Shown piece by piece: positions 1-6,117 of a DNA stretch of 31,558 nt. The translations under genes were made by a program, and so were the position numbers. Origin of the DNA: Chloroflexota bacterium (GTDB lineage Bacteria > Chloroflexota > Anaerolineae > Caldilineales > Caldilineaceae); the NCBI GenBank assembly GCA_003577005.1, contig QEUW01000068.1:1-31558 (forward strand). The letters run 5' to 3'. The notes under the pieces are model-generated. The model made no database searches. It had not been told where the DNA came from and saw only the letters and a program-made list of their open reading frames with translations. Each line of letters starts with the position of its first letter. Position 1 is the stretch's first letter.

Positions 1-824
1 GCTTGCGCCCGCAGCGCCGCCAGATCGCGCCCTGAACCGACAATCACCAGCTTTTCATGCGGCAACTGGTTGAATGCCTGCACCGCCAGGTCGATGCGCT
101 TATAGGGGATCAGCCGGCCGACGATCAAAAAATAGTCGCCCTGCCGGTTATGCGGGTCGGGCGTAAAAAAGGTTGTATTCACCGGCGGGTGAATGACCAC
201 GCTCTCGCGACTGTAGATGCTCTTGACCCGCTGCTGCACCGTTGTGCTGATGGCGATAAAGTGGTCTACCCGGTGCGCCGCTGCCCAATCCCACTGGCGG
301 AGCAGCGCCAGCACCGGTTGCAGGATCGCGCTCACTGCTCCGCCAAGCTGCTCGCGCTCGCGATAGTAGTCGAAGAGCCACAGATAGCGCGTCGGTGTCA
401 AACAGTAACAGACATGGAGCGCCTTGCGCCTGCCTCGCGCTGTCTGCACGCCGTGGCAGAAGCCGCTCTTATTGCTGATCACGATATCATAGTTGCTGAG
501 GTCAGTGGCGCCAAAGGCGAAGGGATAGACAGGCAGGTAGGCCTGGTGGTGGGCCGCCACACCGGGTATCCACTGCATAAAAGTCGTGCGGATATCCCAC
601 TGGCGATAGGCGGGCGGCATCCGGTCGGCGGCGTAGATGCTCGTATAGAGCGGTGCGCCGGGGAAAAGCGCCACCAGCTCCTCCAGCACGTTCTCCGCCC
701 CGCCCAACTGATTCAACCAATCATGGACCAGGGCGATGCGCAGGTTGGACAGTCGCTCAGCGCCAACTGGCTGATGAGTGATGAGTGATGAGTGAGATTG
801 GGCAACTGCATTCTGTTCACTCAT
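1..824 (-). CDS. GT4-family glycosyltransferase, C-terminus cut by window edge
   Basis: The minus strand is open from the ATG at 824 to the left edge (274 codons, no stop). After a leader of about 27 residues comes LRIALVHDWLNQLGGAENVL, the usual N-terminal Rossmann opening of GT4 (GT-B fold) transferases, and near residues 234-262 VGRLIPYKRIDLAV and EKLVIVGSG, the start of the C-terminal nucleotide-sugar-binding domain. The family moves a sugar from a nucleotide donor in polysaccharide or exopolysaccharide synthesis; donor and acceptor cannot be read here. A stop (TAA) lies just upstream of a GTG-ATG pair, so 824 or 827 is the furthest possible start. However, the first 20 or so residues are encoded by a heptad-repeat hairpin and there is no Shine-Dalgarno, so the true start may be a CTG nearer LRIALVHDW. 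The upstream chorismate mutase stops 6 nt earlier, suggesting one transcript. The final E-x7-E motif lies outside the window. Confidence 0.9.
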   Translation of the reverse strand, partial: MSEQNAVAQSHSSLITHQPVGAERLSNLRIALVHDWLNQLGGAENVLEELVALFPGAPLYTSIYAADRMPPAYRQWDIRTTFMQWIPGVAAHHQAYLPVYPFAFGATDLSNYDIVISNKSGFCHGVQTARGRRKALHVCYCLTPTRYLWLFDYYREREQLGGAVSAILQPVLALLRQWDWAAAHRVDHFIAISTTVQQRVKSIYSRESVVIHPPVNTTFFTPDPHNRQGDYFLIVGRLIPYKRIDLAVQAFNQLPHEKLVIVGSGRDLAALRAQ

Positions 825-841
825 CACTTATCACTCATCAC
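772..841. repeat. Heptad tandem repeat (TGATGAG)n arranged as an inverted repeat
   Basis: Three direct copies of TGATGAG at 772-792 face three copies of the complement (TCACTCA/TCACTTA) at 817-837, separated by about 21 nt. The two arms can pair into a stem of over 20 bp with one mismatch. The right arm contains the stop codon of the chorismate mutase (831-833) and the apparent start of the glycosyltransferase (822-824), so the repeat has become part of both reading frames or junctions. Confidence 0.85.
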
Positions 842-1130
842 GGTTTTTCAGCAGCTTCATCTCTTCGTCGATAAAGTAGGCAATGAGGTCGCGGTACATG
901 CGCTCGATGGCATCGGGGCTGAGACCGGCCTCTTCGGCCCAAGTGCGACGGGTGGTAAGCACATGTTGGTAGCGCGCCGGAGCGGCCACATCTTCGGGCG
1001 TTCGCTTGAAGCGAGTAATGGCTTTGACATAACCAAAGCGCTGGCCAAGCGCGGCAATGATCGTACGGTCGAGCGTATCGATGGCGTTCCGGATCTCATC
1101 GATACTGGTGCATTCTTCAGGTGGCGTCAT
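831..1130 (-). CDS. Chorismate mutase type II (AroQ/PchB-like)
   Basis: A 99-residue all-helical protein resembling PchB and other AroQ-fold enzymes, which rearrange chorismate to prephenate or, in PchB, eliminate pyruvate from isochorismate. The N-terminus MTPPEECTSIDEIRNAID follows the PchB start closely, and the expected active-site positions are R14, R31 and K42, the same numbers as recalled for PchB. The fourth position (Gln90 in PchB) is Glu90 here, as in the yeast-type mutases that use Glu, so chorismate mutase activity is at least as likely as lyase activity. RYQHVLTTRRTWAEEAGL and the C-terminal helix MYRDLIAYFIDEEMKLL are typical. The start at 1130 was chosen because upstream codons add no family sequence and a promoter ends just before it, giving a nearly leaderless mRNA. 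The only partner visible is the glycosyltransferase downstream, so its pathway (aromatic amino acid or salicylate-type) is unknown. Confidence 0.88.
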   Translation of the reverse strand: MTPPEECTSIDEIRNAIDTLDRTIIAALGQRFGYVKAITRFKRTPEDVAAPARYQHVLTTRRTWAEEAGLSPDAIERMYRDLIAYFIDEEMKLLKNRDE

Positions 1131-1138
1131 GGGTATGT

Positions 1139-1168
1139 ATTGTAGCGCAGGAATGACGGGTGATCCAA
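1139..1168 (-). promoter_or_regulatory. Candidate sigma-70-type promoter of the chorismate mutase gene
   Basis: On the minus strand TTGGAT (1168-1163) is separated by 18 nt from TACAAT (1144-1139). The -10 box ends 8 nt before the ATG at 1130, so transcription would begin at or next to the start codon, consistent with the absence of a Shine-Dalgarno sequence. Confidence 0.5.
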
Positions 1169-1275
1169 ATTGGTATTTTAACACAACCATCAACAAACGC
1201 CCCGACAACTGCAACACAACTTCCCTCCTGTAAACTAAACCCTATCAATGACATCATGTGGCGACGATACGTTGC

Positions 1276-1303
1276 GTTCTACGCTCTACATTCCACGTTC
1301 CAC
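1276..1303. repeat. Heptad tandem repeat GTTCTAC/GTTCCAC, four units
   Basis: Four consecutive 7-nt units (GTTCTAC, GCTCTAC, ATTCCAC, GTTCCAC) end one base before the ribosome-binding site of the first acyl-CoA dehydrogenase. The same unit, read on either strand as GTAGAAC, recurs at 2409-2430 and 2535-2555 around the second dehydrogenase gene. Confidence 0.8.
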
Positions 1304-1312
1304 GGAGCACCT

Positions 1313-2404
1313 ATGTATTCTTTCGACATGACCTCCGAACAGAAAATGCTCGTCGAGACGGTGCATCGTTTTGCCGGGCAGAAATTGCGCCCGGCCTTCC
1401 GCCAGGCGGAGGAGAGCAAAGCTATACCACCGGCGCTGGTGCAGACCGGGTGGGAGTTGGGTCTGTTGCCCGGCGCTATCGACGCCCAATACGGCGGCTT
1501 TGGCGAATACTCGGCCTTGACCAGCGCACTCTATCTCGAAGAACTAGGCTGGGGCGATGTGGGGATCACGCTCCATTTGCTTGCGCCAAACCTGGTTGGC
1601 ATTCCGCTGGCGCTCTTGGGCACAAAAGAGCAGAAGGAGCACTATCTGCCGCTCTTGTGTGGGGAAACCTTTCCCAAGGCGACGGCCGCCATGATTGAAC
1701 CGGTGATCCAGTTCGACCCGGCGGATCTGGCTACCACTGCCGAAAAAGTGGCTGACAGCTATGTGCTCAACGGCAAAAAGAGCTTTGTCCCGCTGGCACA
1801 GGACGCAGAACTCTTTCTCGTTTATGCGCGCGAGAATGGGGTTACACAGGCCTTTCTCGTCCCGAGGGATGAGCCTGGGCTGGTGGTGGGCGACCGAGTT
1901 AAGATGATGGGCGCTCAGGCGTTGGCCACCTATCATCTTCAACTGGAGGATGTGCGTGTGCCCGTGCAGAACCGCTTGGGAGGAACGCGCGGCATCCGCC
2001 TCAACCGCCTGCTCACGGTGAGCCGTATCGGTCTGGCTGCGCTGGCTGTGGGACAGGCCAGGGCGGCGTACGAGTATGCGCTCCAGTACGCCAAGGAGCG
2101 TGTCGCCTTTGGCGAACCCATCGCTCAGCGCCAGAGTATTGCCTTTCTGCTTGCCAACATGCGCATCGAAATCGAAGGCGCCCGGCTGATGGTCTGGGAG
2201 ACGGCCTGGCAGTTCGACCAGGGCGAAGATGCCACCAAGAGCGCATTCCTTGCCAAACAATATGCCGACAAGATGGTACTCGAAGTGACCGACGGCGCCG
2301 TCCAGATACTGGGCGGTCACGGCTATGTGCGCGACCATCCGGTAGAGCTGTGGCTGCGCAACGGCCGCGGCTTTGCGACGTGGGATGGCTTTGTCATGGG
2401 GTAA
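1313..2404 (+). CDS. Acyl-CoA dehydrogenase family protein with altered catalytic position
   Basis: 363 residues with the acyl-CoA dehydrogenase layout: N-terminal helical domain (MTSEQKMLVETVHRF), middle beta domain (YVLNGKKSF) and C-terminal helical domain (VAFGEPIAQRQSIAFLLANM, QILGGHGYVRDHPVELWLRN). Family members oxidise acyl-CoA thioesters to 2-enoyl-CoA using FAD and pass electrons to ETF. The start at 1313 has GGAG 5 nt upstream; another in-frame ATG lies at 1328. Aligned without gaps to the neighbouring paralogue, the catalytic Tyr-Glu-Gly becomes Trp-Asp-Gly (Asp358), and the protein stops five residues later, so the terminal segment following the catalytic Glu in normal enzymes is missing. 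The substrate-domain motif TEPxAGSD is also changed to IEPVIQFD. It may be the non-catalytic half of a heteromeric enzyme with the next gene. Confidence 0.92.
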   Translation: MYSFDMTSEQKMLVETVHRFAGQKLRPAFRQAEESKAIPPALVQTGWELGLLPGAIDAQYGGFGEYSALTSALYLEELGWGDVGITLHLLAPNLVGIPLALLGTKEQKEHYLPLLCGETFPKATAAMIEPVIQFDPADLATTAEKVADSYVLNGKKSFVPLAQDAELFLVYARENGVTQAFLVPRDEPGLVVGDRVKMMGAQALATYHLQLEDVRVPVQNRLGGTRGIRLNRLLTVSRIGLAALAVGQARAAYEYALQYAKERVAFGEPIAQRQSIAFLLANMRIEIEGARLMVWETAWQFDQGEDATKSAFLAKQYADKMVLEVTDGAVQILGGHGYVRDHPVELWLRNGRGFATWDGFVMG

Positions 2405-2408
2405 GTGG

Positions 2409-2430
2409 GAACGTAGAACGTTCTACGTTC
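2409..2430. repeat. 22-bp perfect palindrome of the GTAGAAC heptad family
   Basis: GAACGTAGAAC is followed directly by its reverse complement. It lies 4 nt after the stop of the first acyl-CoA dehydrogenase and could form an 8-9 bp hairpin in the transcript. No T-run follows, so it is not a standard terminator. Confidence 0.75.
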
Positions 2431-2434
2431 TCTG

Positions 2435-2534
2435 TGTATTGACACATCAGGTTAGATAGGGTGCTACAGGTGCGATGCACTTGAAAAGTGCGTTGCACCT
2501 CCCATTAAGCTCTCTAACCTCATGTGTCAATACA
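2435..2534. repeat. 100-bp imperfect inverted repeat, MITE-like or structured RNA
   Basis: The left arm (2435-2482) begins TGTATTGACACATCAGGTTA and the right arm (2486-2534) read in reverse begins TGTATTGACACATGAGGTTA, so 19 of the first 20 terminal bases match. The centre CACTT-GAA-AAGTG closes the hairpin, with AGGTGCGATGCACTT against AGGTGCAACGCACTT next to it; only a block of about 8 bases in mid-arm does not pair. It has no coding capacity and sits between two genes expected to be cotranscribed. No clear target-site duplication is visible. Confidence 0.8.
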
Positions 2535-2555
2535 TCTACGCTCTACGTTTCATGT
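2535..2555. repeat. Heptad repeat remnant TCTACGC/TCTACGT
   Basis: Three 7-nt units (TCTACGC, TCTACGT, TTCATGT) directly follow the 100-bp inverted repeat and end 3 nt before the GGGAG ribosome-binding site of the second acyl-CoA dehydrogenase. They belong to the GTAGAAC family seen at 1276-1303. Confidence 0.6.
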
Positions 2556-2569
2556 TATGGGAGCAATCT

Positions 2570-3865
2570 ATGGCGATTTCGTTTAAGACGCCCGATGTGA
2601 TTGAAAAACAACTGCGGCAGGTGCAGGTGATAGCTGAGAATGTGATGCGACCGGAGAGCCGGTTGTTGGATGAACATGAACATACACGGCCAGTGAAGTT
2701 TATCCACATGATGTGGCCGCAGATGCGCCAGATGGAGCAGGCCAATCTGGAGGCTGCACTGGCGCGAGCGCGCCGGGGCAGAAACGGCCACGGGTCGGGT
2801 GAGAATGGGAATGGGCACCCCGCCCGCAAAGCAGAGGCCAACCTTGTCAATCTGACACTCGTCCACATGATCGAGATGTTGAGTTGGGGAGATGCTGGCG
2901 TCTATCTCTGTATCCCCGCCAGCGCGCTGGCGGGCGCCGCCATCAATGCGGTGGGCACGCCAGAGCAGGTGGAGCGCTTTCTCCGCCGCTTTACCGAGGG
3001 CGAACCCAAGTGGGGCGCCATGGCCATGACCGAGCCCCAGGCCGGCTCCGATACCAGCAACATCCAGACCACAGCGACCTTTGACCCGGCAACCAATGAA
3101 TGGGTGCTCAACGGTCGCAAGATCTTCTGCACCAGCGGCAAACTGGCTCTCGAAGAATCGGATGGGTTGGTGGTGGTCTGGGCTACGGTAGACAGGAATG
3201 CCGGACGCGCGGGCATGAAACCCTTTATCATCGAGCGGGACACACCGGGCGTCGCCATCGGCAAGGTGGAGGAAAAGCTAGGAATCCGCGCCAGCGACAC
3301 AGCCGAGATCATTCTCGACAACTGCCGGGTCCCCGCCGATAACCTGCTGGGGGATGCCGAGGTCAAGACCGGCGCCGGCACCAAAGGATTCAAAGGGGCC
3401 ATGAAGACCTTTGACGCCACCCGCCCTATCGTCGCCGCCAGCGCCATCGGCATTGGCCGGGCGGCATTTGAATTCACACGTGACGCACTGGCAAGAGCAG
3501 GCGTGCGCATGGAGTATGGCAAACCGCGCTGGAAACTGAGCGCAGTCCAGGCCGACCTGTTGGAGATGGAGGCGCAATTGCGCGCCGCCTGGCTACTCAC
3601 GCTCAAAGCGGCTGCACTCCTCGACGCCAAAGAGGAGAACCAGCTTGAATCCTCCATGTGCAAGGTCAAGGCGGGCAAGACCGTTACCTGGGTTACCCAA
3701 AAGGCAGTGGAGTTGCTCGGCCCGCTCGGTTACAGCACCGAGTTGCTCGTCGAAAAGTGGATGCGCGATGCCAAGATCAACGACATCTACGAAGGCACAG
3801 GGCAGATCAATACGCTCATCGTGGCGCGCTTGATCCTCGGTTATACTCGCGCCGAGCTAAAATGA
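2570..3865 (+). CDS. Acyl-CoA dehydrogenase, canonical
   Basis: 431 residues, FAD-dependent, with all family signatures: MAMTEPQAGSDTSNIQ and WVLNGRKIFCTSG in the middle domain, KAVELLGPLGYSTELLVEKW in the C-terminal helical domain, and the catalytic base Glu408 in INDIYEGTGQINTLIVAR. A Gly/Asn/Arg-rich insertion (RARRGRNGHGSGENGNGHPA) near residues 72-91 is unusual and looks like a flexible loop between N-terminal helices. The start at 2570 has GGGAG 6 nt upstream; upstream in-frame codons run through the inverted repeat and are not credible protein. It is a diverged paralogue of the preceding gene, and the pair probably forms one transcription unit. The acyl substrate cannot be deduced; no thiolase, hydratase or ETF gene is nearby. 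Confidence 0.95.
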   Translation: MAISFKTPDVIEKQLRQVQVIAENVMRPESRLLDEHEHTRPVKFIHMMWPQMRQMEQANLEAALARARRGRNGHGSGENGNGHPARKAEANLVNLTLVHMIEMLSWGDAGVYLCIPASALAGAAINAVGTPEQVERFLRRFTEGEPKWGAMAMTEPQAGSDTSNIQTTATFDPATNEWVLNGRKIFCTSGKLALEESDGLVVVWATVDRNAGRAGMKPFIIERDTPGVAIGKVEEKLGIRASDTAEIILDNCRVPADNLLGDAEVKTGAGTKGFKGAMKTFDATRPIVAASAIGIGRAAFEFTRDALARAGVRMEYGKPRWKLSAVQADLLEMEAQLRAAWLLTLKAAALLDAKEENQLESSMCKVKAGKTVTWVTQKAVELLGPLGYSTELLVEKWMRDAKINDIYEGTGQINTLIVARLILGYTRAELK

Positions 3866-3902
3866 TGCCGAGAGACAAGCGGTAGAGGGGGGTAGGGGGT
3901 TG

Positions 3903-3920
3903 GGGAGCATACGATCTCCC
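3903..3920. terminator. Weak candidate terminator hairpin between convergent genes
   Basis: GGGAG and CTCCC flank an 8-nt loop in the 56-bp gap between the stops of the acyl-CoA dehydrogenase and the DUF4956 gene. The stem is only 5 bp with no T-run on the plus side. The position, rather than the structure, is the main support. Confidence 0.3.
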
Positions 3921-3921
3921 G

Positions 3922-4524
3922 TCATGCCACCCCCTTCTTCTCTTCACTCTCTTCCACATAATAAATCCGCAGCTCTGCCGTATCGCGCAGGAAATCGATC
4001 TCTTCGACAGTCACCTGTAGCACATTGAGGCCGGTGCGGGTGCGCAGATCGGCGAGCAGGTCTTCATAATGGTCGGGCGTGATCAGCTCGATCTTCTCAT
4101 ATTGCACGCGCTTGTTGGGGCGATACGGGATACGAAACGTCCGTTCAAGCACGAGCACGAGCACGAGGAGAGTCATGTTTAGCGTGACCAGCTCGGCAAA
4201 CGAGATGCGTGTCGCTACAAAGAAGGTATTGAGCAGGGGCAGAGTGATACAGACAAAGAGATAAGTGACATCCTTGATGGGGATGTTGTTGCTGCGGTAG
4301 TGGAGCAGAGAAAAGAGCGCCAACAGCCCAAAGCCCAACCCCAGGCTCAACTGCACATCACGCAACACAGCGATCACAAAATAGAGGACGATGCTAAAGA
4401 TGATGCAGGTGAAGCCGTGGTCCATATTGCGCCGGTTTGAGGGCACATAGGCAAGGGTGATGATCAACGTCGCTGTCACCAGAGTGAGGACAAAGCCAGG
4501 AAAGAGCTCAAGCAATACGGTCAT
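3922..4524 (-). CDS. DUF4956 family membrane protein
   Basis: 200 residues with about five predicted membrane segments (roughly 8-26, 38-54, 62-76, 86-105, 111-127) and a soluble C-terminal domain (128-200). GFGLLALFSLLHYRSNNIPIKDVTYLF, read in two parts, matches the core of DUF4956: an FSLLxYR turn followed by the IPIKDVTYLF helix. The biochemical role is unknown; in many bacteria the gene stands next to a VTC-domain gene and a CotH gene, as here. The ATG at 4524 overlaps the end of the VTC gene by 17 nt, with GAGAG in reach as a ribosome-binding site, so translation is probably coupled. The soluble tail is placed to act with the VTC protein at the inner membrane face, which is inference. 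Confidence 0.88.
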   Translation of the reverse strand: MTVLLELFPGFVLTLVTATLIITLAYVPSNRRNMDHGFTCIIFSIVLYFVIAVLRDVQLSLGLGFGLLALFSLLHYRSNNIPIKDVTYLFVCITLPLLNTFFVATRISFAELVTLNMTLLVLVLVLERTFRIPYRPNKRVQYEKIELITPDHYEDLLADLRTRTGLNVLQVTVEEIDFLRDTAELRIYYVEESEEKKGVA

Positions 4525-5371
4525 CGGTTGCTCTCGAAGTGAAGCACCATGCCAAGTCGCCTGTATTTGACAACGGCATAGCACCCATTTTGTGCAGGCG
4601 GAGAAAGACCGGCTTGAAGTTGTTCCACTTCAAGTGTGGGTAGTGGAGGGCGGCGCCGATACAATATTTGCTAAAACTCATTTGTACGGCGCGCACAGTA
4701 TGCATCCGGTGGATGAACTCGGATCGCCGTGAGAAACCATTCTGTTTGACCTCAGCGATGACCAGATTGGGCGCCAGGGTCGTCTTTCCGCCTCCGTCAA
4801 ACTGGAGAGCGAAATCGATGGTGAGCCGCTCGATTCGGGTCGTGTTGACCAGCGTAATGCGTATAAAACTGTTCCACAGCTTGGCCTCTAGCGTGGGTGT
4901 AGCTGTGGGCAGCACCGTGGCCAGAAATTCATCGAGCACGCTGTCCAGTTGCGGCTGCGGTTGCGTGACACGCAGCCGGCTTTTCAACGTGCGCCCCTTG
5001 TTGCTCTTCCATTTCACTTCAAAAAAAGTCAGGCTCGAATCCACATAGGTGCGAAAACGCACCTTGTAGCGGTTCTGGCTACCGTTGTGGTGGGCGCGGT
5101 AGAGGCTGAACTCAGGCGTATCCAAATACAGCGTCTGATAGCGGTTGAGACGAACCTTATCCACAGCAAGCACACGGTAAGAGGTCTGTAGTGGAGCCAG
5201 CGCCTCCAGCAATTGTGCCGGCGTCAAGATATACTTGACATCGACGCGGTTGAGCAGCGCCACCGCATCCATCTCTTGCAGGTTGATAGGGTCAAACTGT
5301 TCCACAGCGGCGCTGATAAGAGCAGCATAGGGGGAGGTCGGCGCACACGATTGCGCAGCGGCGCTATTCAT
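4508..5371 (-). CDS. VTC-domain (polyphosphate polymerase-fold) protein
   Basis: 287 residues. The charged pattern lining the triphosphate-tunnel fold of VTC4 is present: NRVDVKY (R42, K46), RYQTLYLDTP (79-86), RYKVRFRTY (R101, K103, R105, R107), FFEVKWKSNKGR (E118, K120, K122), ERLTIDF (R182), VIAEVKQ (E207, K209) and SKY (K235). Eukaryotic VTC4 makes polyphosphate from ATP; bacterial relatives are assumed but not shown to do so. There is no signal peptide or membrane segment, so it should be cytoplasmic, probably held at the membrane by the DUF4956 partner. Its ATG overlaps the TGA of the pentapeptide gene in an ATGA junction. The last 25 residues after the phosphate tunnel are poorly conserved in appearance. 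Confidence 0.92.
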   Translation of the reverse strand: MNSAAAQSCAPTSPYAALISAAVEQFDPINLQEMDAVALLNRVDVKYILTPAQLLEALAPLQTSYRVLAVDKVRLNRYQTLYLDTPEFSLYRAHHNGSQNRYKVRFRTYVDSSLTFFEVKWKSNKGRTLKSRLRVTQPQPQLDSVLDEFLATVLPTATPTLEAKLWNSFIRITLVNTTRIERLTIDFALQFDGGGKTTLAPNLVIAEVKQNGFSRRSEFIHRMHTVRAVQMSFSKYCIGAALHYPHLKWNNFKPVFLRLHKMGAMPLSNTGDLAWCFTSRATDDRIA

Positions 5372-6006
5372 CGTGAAAAGAGCGCGCCAATTAAGTCGGC
5401 TCCCTCAAAGCGCGCATCATCTAACACTGCCCTGCGCAGGTCTGTATTGCGCAAGACCGACCTGCGCAGGTCGGCTAGCCGCAGGTCGGCGCGGTGAAGG
5501 CTGGCGTCACTAAGGTTCGCTTCGGTGAGAATGGTGGTCACAAGCCGGGCGCGATCGAGCCGGGCGCCGGCAAGCTGGGCGCCGCGCAGATCGGCATAGC
5601 TGAGGTCGGCGCCACGCAGATCGCTCTCGCGCAGGTCGGCAAACCGGAGACGAGCGTTGGTCAGATCAGCCCCACGCAGGTCGGCTGCGGCCAGGTGTGC
5701 GCCGGTCAGATCAGCGTTATGCAGGATGGCCTGGCGCAGATTGGCCTGGCGCAAGTCGGTGTAGAGCAGATTGGCATTACGCAGATCGCTCTCCCGTAAG
5801 TCGGCAGAAATCAGATTGGCGTTGCGGAGGTTGGCGCGCGCCAACTGGATGCCGCGCAAGTCAAAATTGGCGCACTGTGGCGCACAAGCCAGCACTGGTG
5901 GCAACGCAACCAGCGGGCGTAGTAACGAGACGGCGGCAACGAGCATGGCAAGAAAGCTGGGGATCATCAACAGTGGCTTGAACACGGCTTTGCTCCGTTG
6001 GGTCAT
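5368..6006 (-). CDS. Exported or membrane-anchored pentapeptide-repeat protein
   Basis: 212 residues. An N-terminal hydrophobic stretch (11-29) is followed by PVLAC, an acceptable lipobox with Cys41, so it may be a lipoprotein; Arg30 inside the segment makes this uncertain. From about residue 46 to 210 it is an unbroken run of about 33 A(D/N)LxX pentapeptides, which fold as a right-handed square beta-helix. Such proteins usually act as rigid scaffolds; nothing points to the gyrase-binding subgroup. It is the first gene of a three-gene operon with VTC and DUF4956, joined by a 4-nt ATGA overlap. No strong Shine-Dalgarno is visible before 6006. Its helix would be extracytoplasmic if export works as predicted, on the same side as the LTD and CotH proteins. 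Confidence 0.92.
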   Translation of the reverse strand: MTQRSKAVFKPLLMIPSFLAMLVAAVSLLRPLVALPPVLACAPQCANFDLRGIQLARANLRNANLISADLRESDLRNANLLYTDLRQANLRQAILHNADLTGAHLAAADLRGADLTNARLRFADLRESDLRGADLSYADLRGAQLAGARLDRARLVTTILTEANLSDASLHRADLRLADLRRSVLRNTDLRRAVLDDARFEGADLIGALFSR

Positions 6007-6036
6007 CCATCATGTCTGTAGCCTTTGCGGCGTCAA

Positions 6037-6054
6037 CGCCCAGTAGCCTGGGCG
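6037..6054. repeat. Hairpin CGCCCAG-TAGC-CTGGGCG upstream of the pentapeptide gene
   Basis: A perfect 7-bp stem with a 4-nt loop lies 31 nt upstream of the ATG at 6006 on the minus strand. It could be an operator or a 5' untranslated hairpin; no function can be assigned. Confidence 0.45.
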
Positions 6055-6070
6055 CGGTTTGACAGCGAAT

Positions 6071-6117
6071 AATAGGCGATAGGCGACGGACGATTGCCTG
6101 TCGCCTATCGTCTGTAT
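6071..6117. terminator. Heptad-repeat hairpin, probable terminator after the double-LTD gene
   Basis: CGATAGGCGAC (6077-6087) and its perfect complement (6100-6110) form an 11-bp stem with a 12-nt loop, 6 nt past the stop of the minus-strand LTD gene; the transcript then reads CCTATTATT. The arms are again built from 7-nt units (ATAGGCG, ATAGGCG, ACGGACG, ATTGCCT, GTCGCCT, ATCGTCT), a third sequence family with the same period as the repeats at 772-841 and 1276-1303. Confidence 0.6.

Noticed and set aside
57..788. Plus-strand open frame of 243 codons at the left edge
   Set aside because: It is antisense to a clear GT4 glycosyltransferase; the minus strand carries the family motifs.
1544..2338. 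Antisense open frame of 264 codons under the first acyl-CoA dehydrogenase
   Set aside because: The sense strand encodes a conserved dehydrogenase throughout; the antisense product has no domain.
2522..2569. A longer N-terminus for the second acyl-CoA dehydrogenase
   Set aside because: These codons read through the end of the inverted repeat and the heptad repeat; the ATG at 2570 has a good ribosome-binding site and starts the family sequence.
5494..5799. Plus-strand repetitive open frame opposite the pentapeptide gene
   Set aside because: Its repeats (AQIGLAQVG type) are the mirror of the pentapeptide codons; the minus strand has a signal sequence and an operon context.
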